Shown piece by piece: positions 48,977 through 57,484 of a stretch of 64,000 bases of DNA (positions are counted from its first letter, which is position 1; each line of letters begins with the position of its first letter). This stretch comes from Winogradskya humida (GTDB taxonomy: Bacteria; Actinomycetota; Actinomycetes; Mycobacteriales; Micromonosporaceae): assembly GCF_016862215.1 (NCBI RefSeq), contig NZ_BOMN01000013.1, positions 1-64,000 of the forward strand. The letters run 5' to 3'. The translations under genes and the position numbers were made by a program. The notes under the pieces are model-generated. The model did not search any database, had not been told where the DNA came from, and saw nothing but the letters and a program-made list of their open reading frames with translations.

Positions 48977-50715
48977 CCGTACGCGAAGAGCGGGTCCACG
49001 GTGTCGTTCGGGACGTCCTCGCGGGAGGCCTCGACGGCCGCCATCGATGACGGGAGCTCGAACGGCAGCGTGCCCGTGGCGGGGAACCGGCCGAAGAGGA
49101 TGTCGAGCAGGGCCTCGTCGCTCGCGCCGAACGTACCGGTCAGCGCCCGGGTCGCCGGGAGCAGCGCAGTGAGCACCGCCGGGCGGTCGAGCATCACGTC
49201 GACCACGGTGGGCACCTCGGCCGCGACGGACAGCACCGGGGCGAGCTCGTCGGTGGTCCAGTCGAGGCGGCCCGCGTGGAAGAACGCCTCGAAACCGCCG
49301 CCGCGCTGCTCGTACGGTGCGGTGCGCCGCACGATCGCCACGTCCGCCTCCGCCGGGGTGTCCACGACCTTGGCGTAGCGGGCGGCGACGGCGGGGTCGA
49401 CGCCGTCGAGGTGGACGGCGATGCCCTCGGCGAGTGGGAGCAGGGACTCGTTCTGCAGGACGACGACCGATTTGCGCTGGGCGTCGAGGCCGGCGTCGAG
49501 GAATGCGGGGGTGCCGACGCTGCCCGCGACGGCGGTGGCGTCGACGAACCGGCGGTCGTCGAACAGGCCCAGGCGGAACTTGTCGCGCAGGATACGGCGT
49601 ACCGAAAGATCGATCCTCTCGATGGACACGCGACCGTCCTGGACGAGCTCGATGATCAGTTCCGGGCAGTGTTCGCCGCCGAGCTGGTCGGCGCCGGCGT
49701 TGATGATCTTCTCGACGCGCTGGACGCGGGAGAGGCTTTCGACGCCCCAGGCGCGGGCGGGCATCGGGGCACCCATGACGTTGTCGGCGTCGGTGACCAG
49801 GCCCCAGTCGGTGCAGACCACGCCGTCGAAGCCGTAGTGGTCGCGCAGCAGGCCCTGGATGATCTCGCGGTTGAAGCCGAAGCCGACCTCCTCGTACTCG
49901 GTGCCGACCGGCATCCCGTAGTAGGGCATGACCTGCGCGACCCCGGAGGCGAACGCCGCCTCGAACGGCTTGAGGTGCAGGTCCCACCGACCACCGGGGT
50001 AGACCTGCTCCCGCCCGTACGGGAAATGCGCGTCCTCGCCGTTCATCTGCGGCCCGGCACCGGGGAAGTGTTTGACCATCGCGGCGACGCTGTCATGTCC
50101 GAGGGAAGAGCCCTGGAAGCCCTCGACGTAAGCCTTGATCAGTGAGGACACCACGTGGGCGTCGGAGCCGAGGGTGCCGCTCGTGCGGGCCCAGCGCGGC
50201 TCGGTGGCCAGGTCGGCCATCGGGTGCAGCGCGACCCGGATGCCGACGGCGAGGTATTCGCGCCGGGCGACGTCGGCGAAGCGCCGCATCACCTCGGGGT
50301 CCTTGATCGCGCCGAACCCGATCGGCTCCGGCCACAGCGAGAAGCCGCCGGCCGCCGCGCTGGTCGCCGGGTTGTCGAGCACGCCGTGCCGCGGGTCGGT
50401 GGACACCGTGACCGGGATGCCGAGCCGGGTGCCGCGGGCCAGCTCCTGGATGCGGTTGTGCCACTCGGCGATCAGCGTCGGCGCCGTGGGCTGCAGCGTC
50501 AGGATGTTGACGTGGTTGATCAGCTTCTCGGTGACCAGCCAGGACGTCGACGGGAACATCCCGCCGGGCCCGTCCGGCTCGTGCAGGGTGCCGTCCGGGT
50601 CGACGGCGGCCATCGTGTGGAACATCAGCCCGGCCTTCTCGGCCAGGGTGAGCCGGTCCAGCAGGTCGTCGACGCGCTGATCGACGGTCAGTTCGGGATT
50701 CTCGTACGGGTACAT
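48955..50715 (-). CDS. Glycoside hydrolase family 3
   Basis: A 586-residue cytoplasmic beta-glycosidase (no signal peptide). The N-terminal TIM barrel has VKHFPG at 214-219 and the catalytic nucleophile Asp303 in VVCTDWG, followed by the C-terminal alpha/beta sandwich that supplies the acid/base. The protein is shorter than many GH3 enzymes because it lacks the fibronectin-like domain. It lies 11 nt downstream of the MFS permease gene on the same strand, forming an uptake-and-hydrolysis operon. Beta-glucosides or xylosides are likely substrates. The fused ROK regulator divergent from the permease probably controls the operon. Confidence 0.9.
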   Translation of the reverse strand: MYPYENPELTVDQRVDDLLDRLTLAEKAGLMFHTMAAVDPDGTLHEPDGPGGMFPSTSWLVTEKLINHVNILTLQPTAPTLIAEWHNRIQELARGTRLGIPVTVSTDPRHGVLDNPATSAAAGGFSLWPEPIGFGAIKDPEVMRRFADVARREYLAVGIRVALHPMADLATEPRWARTSGTLGSDAHVVSSLIKAYVEGFQGSSLGHDSVAAMVKHFPGAGPQMNGEDAHFPYGREQVYPGGRWDLHLKPFEAAFASGVAQVMPYYGMPVGTEYEEVGFGFNREIIQGLLRDHYGFDGVVCTDWGLVTDADNVMGAPMPARAWGVESLSRVQRVEKIINAGADQLGGEHCPELIIELVQDGRVSIERIDLSVRRILRDKFRLGLFDDRRFVDATAVAGSVGTPAFLDAGLDAQRKSVVVLQNESLLPLAEGIAVHLDGVDPAVAARYAKVVDTPAEADVAIVRRTAPYEQRGGGFEAFFHAGRLDWTTDELAPVLSVAAEVPTVVDVMLDRPAVLTALLPATRALTGTFGASDEALLDILFGRFPATGTLPFELPSSMAAVEASREDVPNDTVDPLFAYGHGLSNQ

Positions 50716-50726
50716 GGCCGGACCTT

Positions 50727-52013
50727 TCAGCGAACGCCGCGGATGAAGTGGACCAGGGTGGAGCCGGCAGCGGCCACGATCGCGCCGAACAGGAACAGCG
50801 CGGCGTAGTTGCTGCCGGAGCCTGCGCCGATCGCGAGGATCGGGGCGGCGATGATCGGGACGAGCGACTGCGGCAGGGCGTTGGCGATGTTCATGACGCC
50901 CATGTCCTTGGCCGCGTCGTCGGGGTTGGGCAGCACATCGGTGGCCAGCGCCAGGTCGACGGCGAGGTAGAGGCCCTCACCGAGACCGAACACCGCCGCC
51001 GCGAAGAGGAACACGCCGTAGCTGTTGCTGAACCCGATGATCAGCAGCGCGACGACGATCACGGCGCCGGCGGCGAACACGAAGGGACGGCGGCGCCCGG
51101 TGCGGTCGGAGAGCCAGCCGCCGAACGTCGAGCCGATCAGCATGCCGGCGGTGGTCAGCACGGTGGCGACGAGGATGGCGTCGGCGACGTTGTCCGTGGT
51201 GTAGCCGAACCGGTCGATCAGCAGGTACGCCTGGTACGACGTGAGCGACGCGATGCCCATCCAGACCAGGAAGCGGCTGAGGACGTTCCACGCGAAGTCG
51301 GGGTGCCGGCGCGGGCTGATGTAGAACGTCCGCAGGAACTCGTGGACCGTGTACCTGCCGAACGCGCCCTTCACGGCGGGCTTGTCCTTGAGGATCAGCA
51401 CGAGCGTGCCGACCGACAGCACCCCGATCACCGCCGGGACCATGAACATCAGGAACGTATTGCCGGACAGCAGCGACGCGAGCCCCGTACCGATCAGGAT
51501 CGCGATCGAGGTCATCAGGCCGAGGATGCCGCCCACCCGGCCCCGCTGGTGCGCGGGGATCTGATCGGGCAGCAGGGCGGTGACGGTGGCGAGTGTGGCG
51601 TTGATGCCGAGCTGCGCGAGCGCCCAGCCCGCGGTCAGCACCAGCACGCTGCTGCCGGTCGCGACGATCAGCAGGCCGATCGCGCCGAGCAGGATGCCGC
51701 CGATCAGCCACGGGCGGCGCTTGCCGAACCGGGAGGTCGTGCGGTCGGACATCGCGCCGAAGAACGGGTTGCCGATCAGGGCGAGCAGCGCGCCGACCGA
51801 CAGCACCGAGCTCAGCGCCGAGTTGCGGTTGTCCGGGGCGATCTCGGCGACGCGGATGGACAGCGTCACGACCACCGGGGTGAGCACCGCGACGTACGTG
51901 CCCAGCTGGGCGAGGGCCATCGCGGCGATCAGCCGGGCCGGCGCGTCGGGCTTGGGGGCGGGGGCGTCCGTGGGGACGGTTCGGACCGCTGCCGCGGGGT
52001 TCAGTGTGGTCAT
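50727..52013 (-). CDS. MFS sugar transporter
   Basis: A 428-residue integral membrane permease with about 12 helices. MFS signatures are visible: GNPFFGAMSDRTTSRFGKRR between helices 2 and 3, and the repeat of this loop, GGWLSDRTGRRRPF, in the second half. Layout and the neighbouring GH3 glycosidase suggest import of an oligosaccharide or glycoside, in the manner of SLC45/GPH-like carriers. GAGG lies 6 nt before the ATG at 52011-52013. A very long open frame extends upstream antisense to the ROK gene but has no coding character. The GH3 gene follows in the same operon. Confidence 0.88.
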   Translation of the reverse strand: MTTLNPAAAVRTVPTDAPAPKPDAPARLIAAMALAQLGTYVAVLTPVVVTLSIRVAEIAPDNRNSALSSVLSVGALLALIGNPFFGAMSDRTTSRFGKRRPWLIGGILLGAIGLLIVATGSSVLVLTAGWALAQLGINATLATVTALLPDQIPAHQRGRVGGILGLMTSIAILIGTGLASLLSGNTFLMFMVPAVIGVLSVGTLVLILKDKPAVKGAFGRYTVHEFLRTFYISPRRHPDFAWNVLSRFLVWMGIASLTSYQAYLLIDRFGYTTDNVADAILVATVLTTAGMLIGSTFGGWLSDRTGRRRPFVFAAGAVIVVALLIIGFSNSYGVFLFAAAVFGLGEGLYLAVDLALATDVLPNPDDAAKDMGVMNIANALPQSLVPIIAAPILAIGAGSGSNYAALFLFGAIVAAAGSTLVHFIRGVR

Positions 52014-52244
52014 GGCGCACCTCGATGTGACGTGGACGGGACGCCTCCCACCGGCGACCTCGTCCCTCGAAGTTATCGATCGGATTGACGCTAAACCAAG
52101 CCCAAATGACGGATGGGTTTCCTTTGAATTAGCTATGCGTTTCGTATCCGGGCCGACTTTTGTTTCGTTCTGGGCGTTCTGCGCGTTCCATGCCGGCCGG
52201 GTTAAGTCTGGATACGTCAATAACCCCCGGCGTACGGTGGAGCC
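52014..52244. promoter_or_regulatory. Divergent promoter region MFS/GH3 operon vs fused ROK gene
   Basis: 231 bp, clearly AT-richer than the flanks. AAACC and GGGTTT flank a 24-bp interval around 52091-52120, forming an imperfect inverted repeat that could bind a ROK protein. TACGGT at 52233-52238 lies 6 nt before the ROK ATG, suggesting a leaderless message. The permease promoter should lie near 52060-52100 on the minus strand. Confidence 0.45.
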
Positions 52245-54575
52245 ATGACGCCCCGCCCGGGCGGCCGGCGTGTGCACGTCGTGAGCCGCGACTACCTGCT
52301 CTCCATCGTCCGTGAGACGGGGGAGTTGAGCCGCGCCGAGCTCGTCCGGCGCACCGGCATGGCCCGGGTCACCGTCAACGGCATGGTCGCCGAGCTCCTC
52401 ACCGCCGGGCTGCTCGCGAAAGGCGCGGCGACCGTCGCGGCGGGTCCGGGACGGCCCGCCCGGATGCTCACCCTGGGGCCCGCCGCCGGCTGTGTGGTGG
52501 GTGCGGTGGTCGGCGGTCCCGGCGTACGGGTGGCAGTGGCCGACCTGACCGGCGCGATCCTCGTGGAGCACGACCGCGACCTCGACACCTCCGACGTCAC
52601 CGGCTCCCTCGACGCGGTCGCGGCCCTGATCCGGGACTGCGTCGCCGAGGCGGGCGCCGAACGGGGCCGCATCTGGTCCACGGTCGTCGGCTTCTCCGCA
52701 CCCATCGGCACCTCCAACGGCGCGATCGTCGCCAGCAGCGTCCTGCCCGGCTGGGGCGGCGTGGTCCCCGCGACCGAGCTCCAGCAGCGTCTCGGGCACC
52801 GCGTCACCGTGCGCAACGACGCCGACCTGAGCCTGATCGGCGAGGTCGCCCATGGCGCGGCGGGCGGCCACCGCAACGTCTGCTACCTGCGCATCTCCAC
52901 CGGCATCGGCTGTGGGCTGCTGCTCGACGGGCACGTGCACCACGGCGCGACCGGTGCTGCCGGCGAGATCGGCCACGTCCAGGTCGACGAGACCGGGGCG
53001 CTGTGCCGCTGCGGCAACCGGGGCTGTCTCGAGACGATCGCCTCGCCCCGCGAGATCCTCGCGATGCTGGCCGTGACGTACGGCGAGAACCTCACCGCGG
53101 AGCGGGTCACGGAGATCGCCCGGCACGACGCCACCGCCGAGCGGGTCCTCGCCGACGCCGGGCGCATGATCGGCCGCGTCGTCGCCGACCTCGCCAACAC
53201 GATCAACCCGTCGCTGGTGGTGCTGGACGGCCCGCTGATCGAACCCGAGGGCACCATCATCCAGGGCGTCCGCGAGTCGCTGCGCCGCTACGCCCAGCCG
53301 GAGGTCGCCGACACCACGGTGGTCCGGGCCAGCGCCCTCGACGGCCGAGCCCCGATCCTCGGCGCCGTCTCCGCGGCGGTCGACGCGACTCCCGCCGCCC
53401 GTGGCAGCCGCGTTTTCGACGCCGCCCCCGATGGCGTGTCCCCTACCTTGCGGGAGCGCGCCGTGCGCCGAGGCATGATCACCGACCTGCTGCGGGCCCG
53501 GGGGACCGTCGAGCGCAGCGACATCGTCAAGCTCACCCGGCTGCCCCGCGCGGCGGTGATCGAGTTGCTCGCCGAGCTCGACCACGACGGCATCGTCGAG
53601 ACCACCGCGCCGGTCGGGGAACGCCGCGCCGGCCGCCCCTCGCCCCACTTCCGGATCGCCGCGCCACCCGGACTGCTGATGGGACTCGCGCTGACCGCTT
53701 CCGGCATCCGGGCCGTGATCACGGACGGCGCCGGCACCGTACGCCATGACGACACGGACGCCGTACCCATCGGATTGTCCGGCGCCACCCACCTGCGCCG
53801 CGCCGCAGAATTCGGCCGTGACCTGCTGCTACGCCACGGTCATTACCTGTCGGAGCTCCGGGCGGCGGCGGTGAGTGTCCCCTCGCCCGTCGACCCTGCG
53901 ACCGGCCGTTTCGGCGCGCGCGGCGTGCTGCCCATGTTCGCGGGCTTCAACCCCGGCGACGAGATCACGGCCGTGCTCGGCGTACCCGTCACCGTCGAGA
54001 ACAACGCCGACCTCGCCGCACTGGCCGAAACCCGCCACGGCGCCGCGAAAGGCGCCCGCGACGTCCTCTACCTGCGCGCCGACCAGTACACGGGCGCGGG
54101 GATCATCGCCGGCGGCCGCATGCACCGCGGCGCGATCGGCTACGCGGGCGAGGTCGGCCACCTCAACGTCCGCGAGGTCGGCCCGTTCTGCGTCTGCGGC
54201 AGCCGGGGATGCCTCTCGGTCTACCTGTCCCCGGCGTACTTCGCCGCGCTGCTCGACAACGGCGCCGCGACCACCCGCCCGACGGAAGCGGACCTGCTCG
54301 CCCTCGCCGCGTCCCACCACCGCCCGGTCCAGCGCGCCCTCGCCGACGCAGGCCGCCTGATCGGCCGCTCGGTCGCCTCGGTCTGCAACGTGCTGAACCC
54401 GGCGGTGGTCGTCGTCGGCGGCGGCTTCGCCACAGCCGGCCCGTTCGTGGTGGACGGCGTCCGCGAGGCCCTGCTGCGGCACTGCTCCCCAAGCGCCACC
54501 GCCGGCCTGACCGTCGTCCCGACCTCCCTCGGCGCGGACGCCGAGATCCTCGGCGCCATCGAGACCCTGCTCTAG
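52245..54575 (+). CDS. Double ROK regulator: two complete wHTH-ROK units fused
   Basis: A 776-residue protein made of two consecutive ROK repressors. Unit 1 (about 1-385) has a winged helix (LSRAELVRRTGMARVTVNGM), sugar-kinase-fold motifs (VRNDADLSLIGE, ISTGIGCGLLLDG, GAAGEIGH) and the zinc motif CRCGNRGC at 254-261. Unit 2 (about 395-776) has its own winged helix (VERSDIVKLTRLPRAAVIEL), VENNADLAALAE, GYAGEVGH and CVCGSRGC. The kinase Asp is kept in unit 1 (NDAD) but is Asn in unit 2 (NNAD). One chain should act as a built-in dimer with two different sensor pockets. It probably represses the divergent permease/GH3 operon. Confidence 0.88.
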   Translation: MTPRPGGRRVHVVSRDYLLSIVRETGELSRAELVRRTGMARVTVNGMVAELLTAGLLAKGAATVAAGPGRPARMLTLGPAAGCVVGAVVGGPGVRVAVADLTGAILVEHDRDLDTSDVTGSLDAVAALIRDCVAEAGAERGRIWSTVVGFSAPIGTSNGAIVASSVLPGWGGVVPATELQQRLGHRVTVRNDADLSLIGEVAHGAAGGHRNVCYLRISTGIGCGLLLDGHVHHGATGAAGEIGHVQVDETGALCRCGNRGCLETIASPREILAMLAVTYGENLTAERVTEIARHDATAERVLADAGRMIGRVVADLANTINPSLVVLDGPLIEPEGTIIQGVRESLRRYAQPEVADTTVVRASALDGRAPILGAVSAAVDATPAARGSRVFDAAPDGVSPTLRERAVRRGMITDLLRARGTVERSDIVKLTRLPRAAVIELLAELDHDGIVETTAPVGERRAGRPSPHFRIAAPPGLLMGLALTASGIRAVITDGAGTVRHDDTDAVPIGLSGATHLRRAAEFGRDLLLRHGHYLSELRAAAVSVPSPVDPATGRFGARGVLPMFAGFNPGDEITAVLGVPVTVENNADLAALAETRHGAAKGARDVLYLRADQYTGAGIIAGGRMHRGAIGYAGEVGHLNVREVGPFCVCGSRGCLSVYLSPAYFAALLDNGAATTRPTEADLLALAASHHRPVQRALADAGRLIGRSVASVCNVLNPAVVVVGGGFATAGPFVVDGVREALLRHCSPSATAGLTVVPTSLGADAEILGAIETLL

Positions 54576-54663
54576 CAGATCTCCGGTGGGCCGCTCACCG
54601 ACGCGGCGGCGATGTGGAGGCTGAGCGTCCTGGAACGCCCGCCCGGCCTGTCCCGCCCGCTCG
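54576..54663 (-). ncRNA. sod 3'UTR, candidate small regulatory RNA
   Basis: This 88-nt tail lies between the superoxide dismutase stop and the end of the ROK gene. It contains short stems and a CCTCC segment (CAGCCTCCACATCG on the minus strand) that could pair with a ribosome binding site. In Streptomyces coelicolor a small RNA processed from the sodF 3'UTR silences the nickel SOD mRNA. Resemblance here is positional only. Confidence 0.25.
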
Positions 54664-55290
54664 TCAGGGAGCAACGATGATCGGGTTGCCGGCCGCGCGG
54701 GCGGCGTCGAAGCGCTTGATGACGTCTGCCCAGTTGGCCAGGTCCCACAGGCGGTCGACGTAGTCCGGGCGCACGTTCTTGTACTGCAGGTAGTACGCGT
54801 GCTCCCAGGCGTCGAACGCCAGGATCGGGGTGGAGCCGTGGCCGACGTTGCCGTGGTGGTCGTAGACCTGCTCGACGATGAGGCGCTGCGACAACGGTTC
54901 CCAGGCGAGGATGCCCCAGCCGGAGCCCTGCACGCCCTTGGTCGCGGCGGACAGCTGCCCGGCGAACGCCTCGAACGATCCGAAGTGCTCGTCGATCGCG
55001 GCGGCCAGCTCGCCGTCGGGGCGGTCGCCGCCGTCGGGGGAGAGGTTGTTCCAGAAGATCGAGTGCAGGACGTGCCCGGAAAGGTTGAACGCGAGGGTCT
55101 TCTCCAGCCCGACGAGGGTGGTGAAGTCGCCCTTGTCGCGGGCCTCGGCGAGCTGGTCGAGGGTGTCGTTGCTGCCCTTGACGTACGCGGCGTGGTGCTT
55201 GGAGTGGTGCAGTTCGAGGATCTGCCCGCTCATGGCGGGCTCGAGTGCACCGTAGTCGTAGGGCATGTCGGGAAGCGTGTAGAGCGCCAT
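54664..55290 (-). CDS. sodF: Superoxide dismutase, Fe/Mn type
   Basis: A 208-residue cytoplasmic enzyme that disproportionates superoxide. The metal ligands are visible: His28 (ELHHSKHH), His76 (GHVLHSIFW) and the Asp/His pair in [29 protein letters not shown] matches mycobacterial SodA closely, which indicates an iron- or manganese-type enzyme rather than a nickel SOD. The ATG at 55288-55290 is preferred because AAGG lies 5 nt before it; an ATG four codons upstream lacks a ribosome binding site. A Nur-type box lies 31 bp before this start. In Streptomyces the iron SOD is repressed by nickel through Nur, and the same logic is likely here. Confidence 0.92.
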   Translation of the reverse strand: MALYTLPDMPYDYGALEPAMSGQILELHHSKHHAAYVKGSNDTLDQLAEARDKGDFTTLVGLEKTLAFNLSGHVLHSIFWNNLSPDGGDRPDGELAAAIDEHFGSFEAFAGQLSAATKGVQGSGWGILAWEPLSQRLIVEQVYDHHGNVGHGSTPILAFDAWEHAYYLQYKNVRPDYVDRLWDLANWADVIKRFDAARAAGNPIIVAP

Positions 55291-55320
55291 CGCCGCCTTC
55301 ATTCTGCATAGAATTTGTTA

Positions 55321-55337
55321 TTGCCAACAGTATGCAA
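55321..55337. promoter_or_regulatory. Nur-type box between sod and the zinc-finger gene
   Basis: TTGCCAACAGTATGCAA has the form TTGC-N9-GCAA, the same layout as the box before the metal transporter operon; the two share TTGCCAA at one end. On the minus strand it contains TTGGCA, a plausible -35 of the sod promoter, so a bound repressor would shut it off. The divergent zinc-finger gene starts 42 bp to the right and may also be affected. Confidence 0.7.
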
Positions 55338-55378
55338 CACGTGGATCGTGGCGGCGGGCGGAGTGGAGGGGTAGCCGG

Positions 55379-55978
55379 ATGAGCAGGCACGGGCATCTGT
55401 GGCGGTTGCCGGACGGGACCGGGTTGCACGCTCCGCCTGGGGAGCTGGCCGTCGAGGAGTCGACTGGGCGGTTGTGCTGCCACCTGTGTGGCCGGTGGTT
55501 CACGTCGCTGGGGTCGCACGTCCGCGCTCACGGGTACACCGCGCAGAGCTACCGCGCAGTCATGGGAGCGCGGCGGGAGCGGGACCTCGCCGATCGGCTG
55601 GCGCGTCTCGGTCATGCGGCGTTGGAGGATTACCTGCGTTCCGCGTACGCCGCAGGGGCCTCGCTGGAAGCCCTGGCCGCCGCCACCGGTCTGGGCCGGG
55701 CCCGCCTTCGTGCCGCGCTCGACCGGGCCGGTGTCGCGCTTCGTCCTACCGGGATCAACTCCGCGACCGGCCGCCGATCCCGTGCCGTCGCCGCCGAACT
55801 GCGTGCCGCCCAACGCCTCGGCACCGAGGACCTGCCCGGCTGGCTCCGGCAACGGCGCGCCGCCGGGTGGACACTCGGGCGGCTCGCCGAGGCCGTCGGG
55901 CACAGCACCCACTGGGTTCGCTGGCGGCTCGACGCTCCGCTCCTCAGTCACGGCGGTGAGTTACGGCGCCGTTGGTGA
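55379..55978 (+). CDS. Ros/MucR-type zinc-finger DNA-binding protein
   Basis: A 199-residue protein with one prokaryotic C2H2 zinc finger: Cys34-x2-Cys37-x9-His47-x3-His51 (CHLCGRWFTSLGSHVRAH), followed by GYTAQSYRAVMG, the helix expected after the finger in Ros/MucR regulators. The rest contains two helix-turn-helix-like segments (LEALAAATGLGRARLRAALD and LGRLAEAVGHSTHWVRWRLD), so it may touch DNA at several points. GGAGGGG lies 8-9 nt before the ATG. It is divergent from superoxide dismutase with a Nur-type box between them. Its targets are unknown. Confidence 0.75.
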   Translation: MSRHGHLWRLPDGTGLHAPPGELAVEESTGRLCCHLCGRWFTSLGSHVRAHGYTAQSYRAVMGARRERDLADRLARLGHAALEDYLRSAYAAGASLEALAAATGLGRARLRAALDRAGVALRPTGINSATGRRSRAVAAELRAAQRLGTEDLPGWLRQRRAAGWTLGRLAEAVGHSTHWVRWRLDAPLLSHGGELRRRW

Positions 55979-56048
55979 GGTGTTCAATTTGTGGCTGCCC
56001 GGGTGGCTGACGCTTCGCTGAGACCCTCTGGACGAAGGACCGGCCACA

Positions 56049-57431
56049 TTGCGTACGCGTAGAAATGCCTCTGTCGTTGCTGCCCTTGCTGTGCTCGGCC
56101 TCGGGCTGGCGTGCGCGCCTGCCTCGGCGCAGGACGCGTCCTCGATCAGGATCAACGAGGTCGAGTCGAGCGGCGGAAGTCCCGGGGACTGGATCGAGCT
56201 GGTCAACACGGGGACCGTCGCGGTTGACGTGTCGAAGTGGATCGTCAAGGACGACGACAACTCCCACTCGTACAAGATCGCATCGGGTACGTCGCTGGGT
56301 CCGGGTGCGTTCCTGGCTCTGGACGTCGAATCGGCGTACGGGCTGGGCAGCGCGGATTCCGCACGGTTGTACGCCGCGGACGGCTCGACGCTCGTGGATT
56401 CCTACGCCTGGACCAGCCATGCCACCACCACGTACGGACGGTGCGCCGACGGTACCGGCGCGTTCACGACCACCGTCGCCGTGACCAAGGGTGCCGCGAA
56501 CGCCTGTGGTAGCCCCTTGAGCACGAGCTGGCCGGGTGGCACGGCCGTCACCGTCGCGGACGGGTCGAACGTCTTCGGCACCAACCTCAGCGGACTGTCC
56601 TACGAGAGCGCGACCGTGCTGTGGGCCGTGCGCAACGGACCGGGCACGCTGTACCGCCTGGTGCCCAACGGCACGACGTGGCGGCCCGACCCGGCCGGGG
56701 GCTGGGCGTCCGGCAAGACCCTGCACTTCGCCAACGGCAGCGGCGACCCCGACGCCGAGGGTGTGGTCGTCTCGCCGGACGGCACCTTCGTCATTACCGA
56801 ACGCGACAACAGCGGCTCGTCCAGTGCACCGAAGATCCTGCGCTTCGACACCACCTCGACGGCGACGACGCTGAACGCGACCGCCGAGTGGAACCTCACC
56901 GCCGATCTTCCCGGCCTGCCCGCCAACGCCGGACCCGAAGCCGTCTCCTGGATCCCGGACACGTTCCTGACCGCGCACGGCTTCCGCGACGAGCACACCG
57001 GCGCCGCCTACACCCCGGCGACCTACCCCGGGCACGGCAGCGGGTTGTTCTTCGCGGGGGTCGAGAACAACGGCATGGTGTACGCGTACGCGCTCACCCC
57101 GTCAGGTACCTACACCCGCGTCGCCACGTTCACGAGCGGCTTCCCCGCCGTCATGGACCTGGAGTTCGAGCCGGCCACCGGTCACCTGTGGGCCGCCTGC
57201 GACGACACCTGCCAGGGCCGCACCGCAACCCTCGACCTCAACGCCCAGGGCAGATTCGCCGTCACCCGCACCGCCGACCGCCCCACCGGCATGCCCAACT
57301 ACAACAACGAGGGCTTCGCCATCGCACCCCAGTCGGCCTGCGCCGGCGGCCTCAAGCCTGTCCTCTGGTCCGACGACACCAACGACGCCGGCCACGCCCT
57401 TCGCGCCGGCACCCTGACCTGCACGTCGTGA
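56049..57431 (+). CDS. Secreted lamin-tail-domain protein
   Basis: An exported 460-residue protein. The signal peptide (RTRRNASVVAALAVLGLGLA, cleavage near ASA) is followed by a lamin-tail (LTD) domain at about 32-135: SIRINEVESSGGSPGDWIEL, KWIVKDDDNSHSYKI and LDVESAYGLGSADSARLY are its hallmarks. The larger C-terminal part resembles a beta-propeller (LWAVRNGPGTLYRLV, GVVVSPDGTFVITERDN, LEFEPATGHLWAACDD) with four conserved Cys near the end. The start is TTG at 56049, with AAGGA 9 nt upstream. LTD proteins are often found with secreted nucleases or wall enzymes; the function here is unknown. Confidence 0.82.
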   Translation: MRTRRNASVVAALAVLGLGLACAPASAQDASSIRINEVESSGGSPGDWIELVNTGTVAVDVSKWIVKDDDNSHSYKIASGTSLGPGAFLALDVESAYGLGSADSARLYAADGSTLVDSYAWTSHATTTYGRCADGTGAFTTTVAVTKGAANACGSPLSTSWPGGTAVTVADGSNVFGTNLSGLSYESATVLWAVRNGPGTLYRLVPNGTTWRPDPAGGWASGKTLHFANGSGDPDAEGVVVSPDGTFVITERDNSGSSSAPKILRFDTTSTATTLNATAEWNLTADLPGLPANAGPEAVSWIPDTFLTAHGFRDEHTGAAYTPATYPGHGSGLFFAGVENNGMVYAYALTPSGTYTRVATFTSGFPAVMDLEFEPATGHLWAACDDTCQGRTATLDLNAQGRFAVTRTADRPTGMPNYNNEGFAIAPQSACAGGLKPVLWSDDTNDAGHALRAGTLTCTS

Positions 57432-57438
57432 CGCATTA

Positions 57439-57478
57439 GCAAACAAGCGCTTGTGCAAGCGTACGTTTGCGTTAGGGT
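57439..57478 (+). promoter_or_regulatory. Nested palindromes over the ArsR promoter
   Basis: GCAAAC at 57439-57444 and GTTTGC at 57465-57470 enclose ACAAGCGCTTGT (57443-57454, a perfect palindrome) and the overlapping GCTTGTGCAAGC. TTGTGC at 57451-57456 and TAGGGT at 57473-57478 form a promoter with a 16-nt spacer. The -10 ends 6 nt before the ATG at 57485, so the mRNA is probably leaderless. The arrangement implies autoregulation. Confidence 0.6.
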
Positions 57479-57484
57479 GGTGTC

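Noticed and set aside
50727-53792. 1021-residue leftward frame extending the MFS permease upstream
   Set aside because: The extension is antisense to the ROK gene and has no coding character; the permease begins at 52013 with a ribosome binding site.
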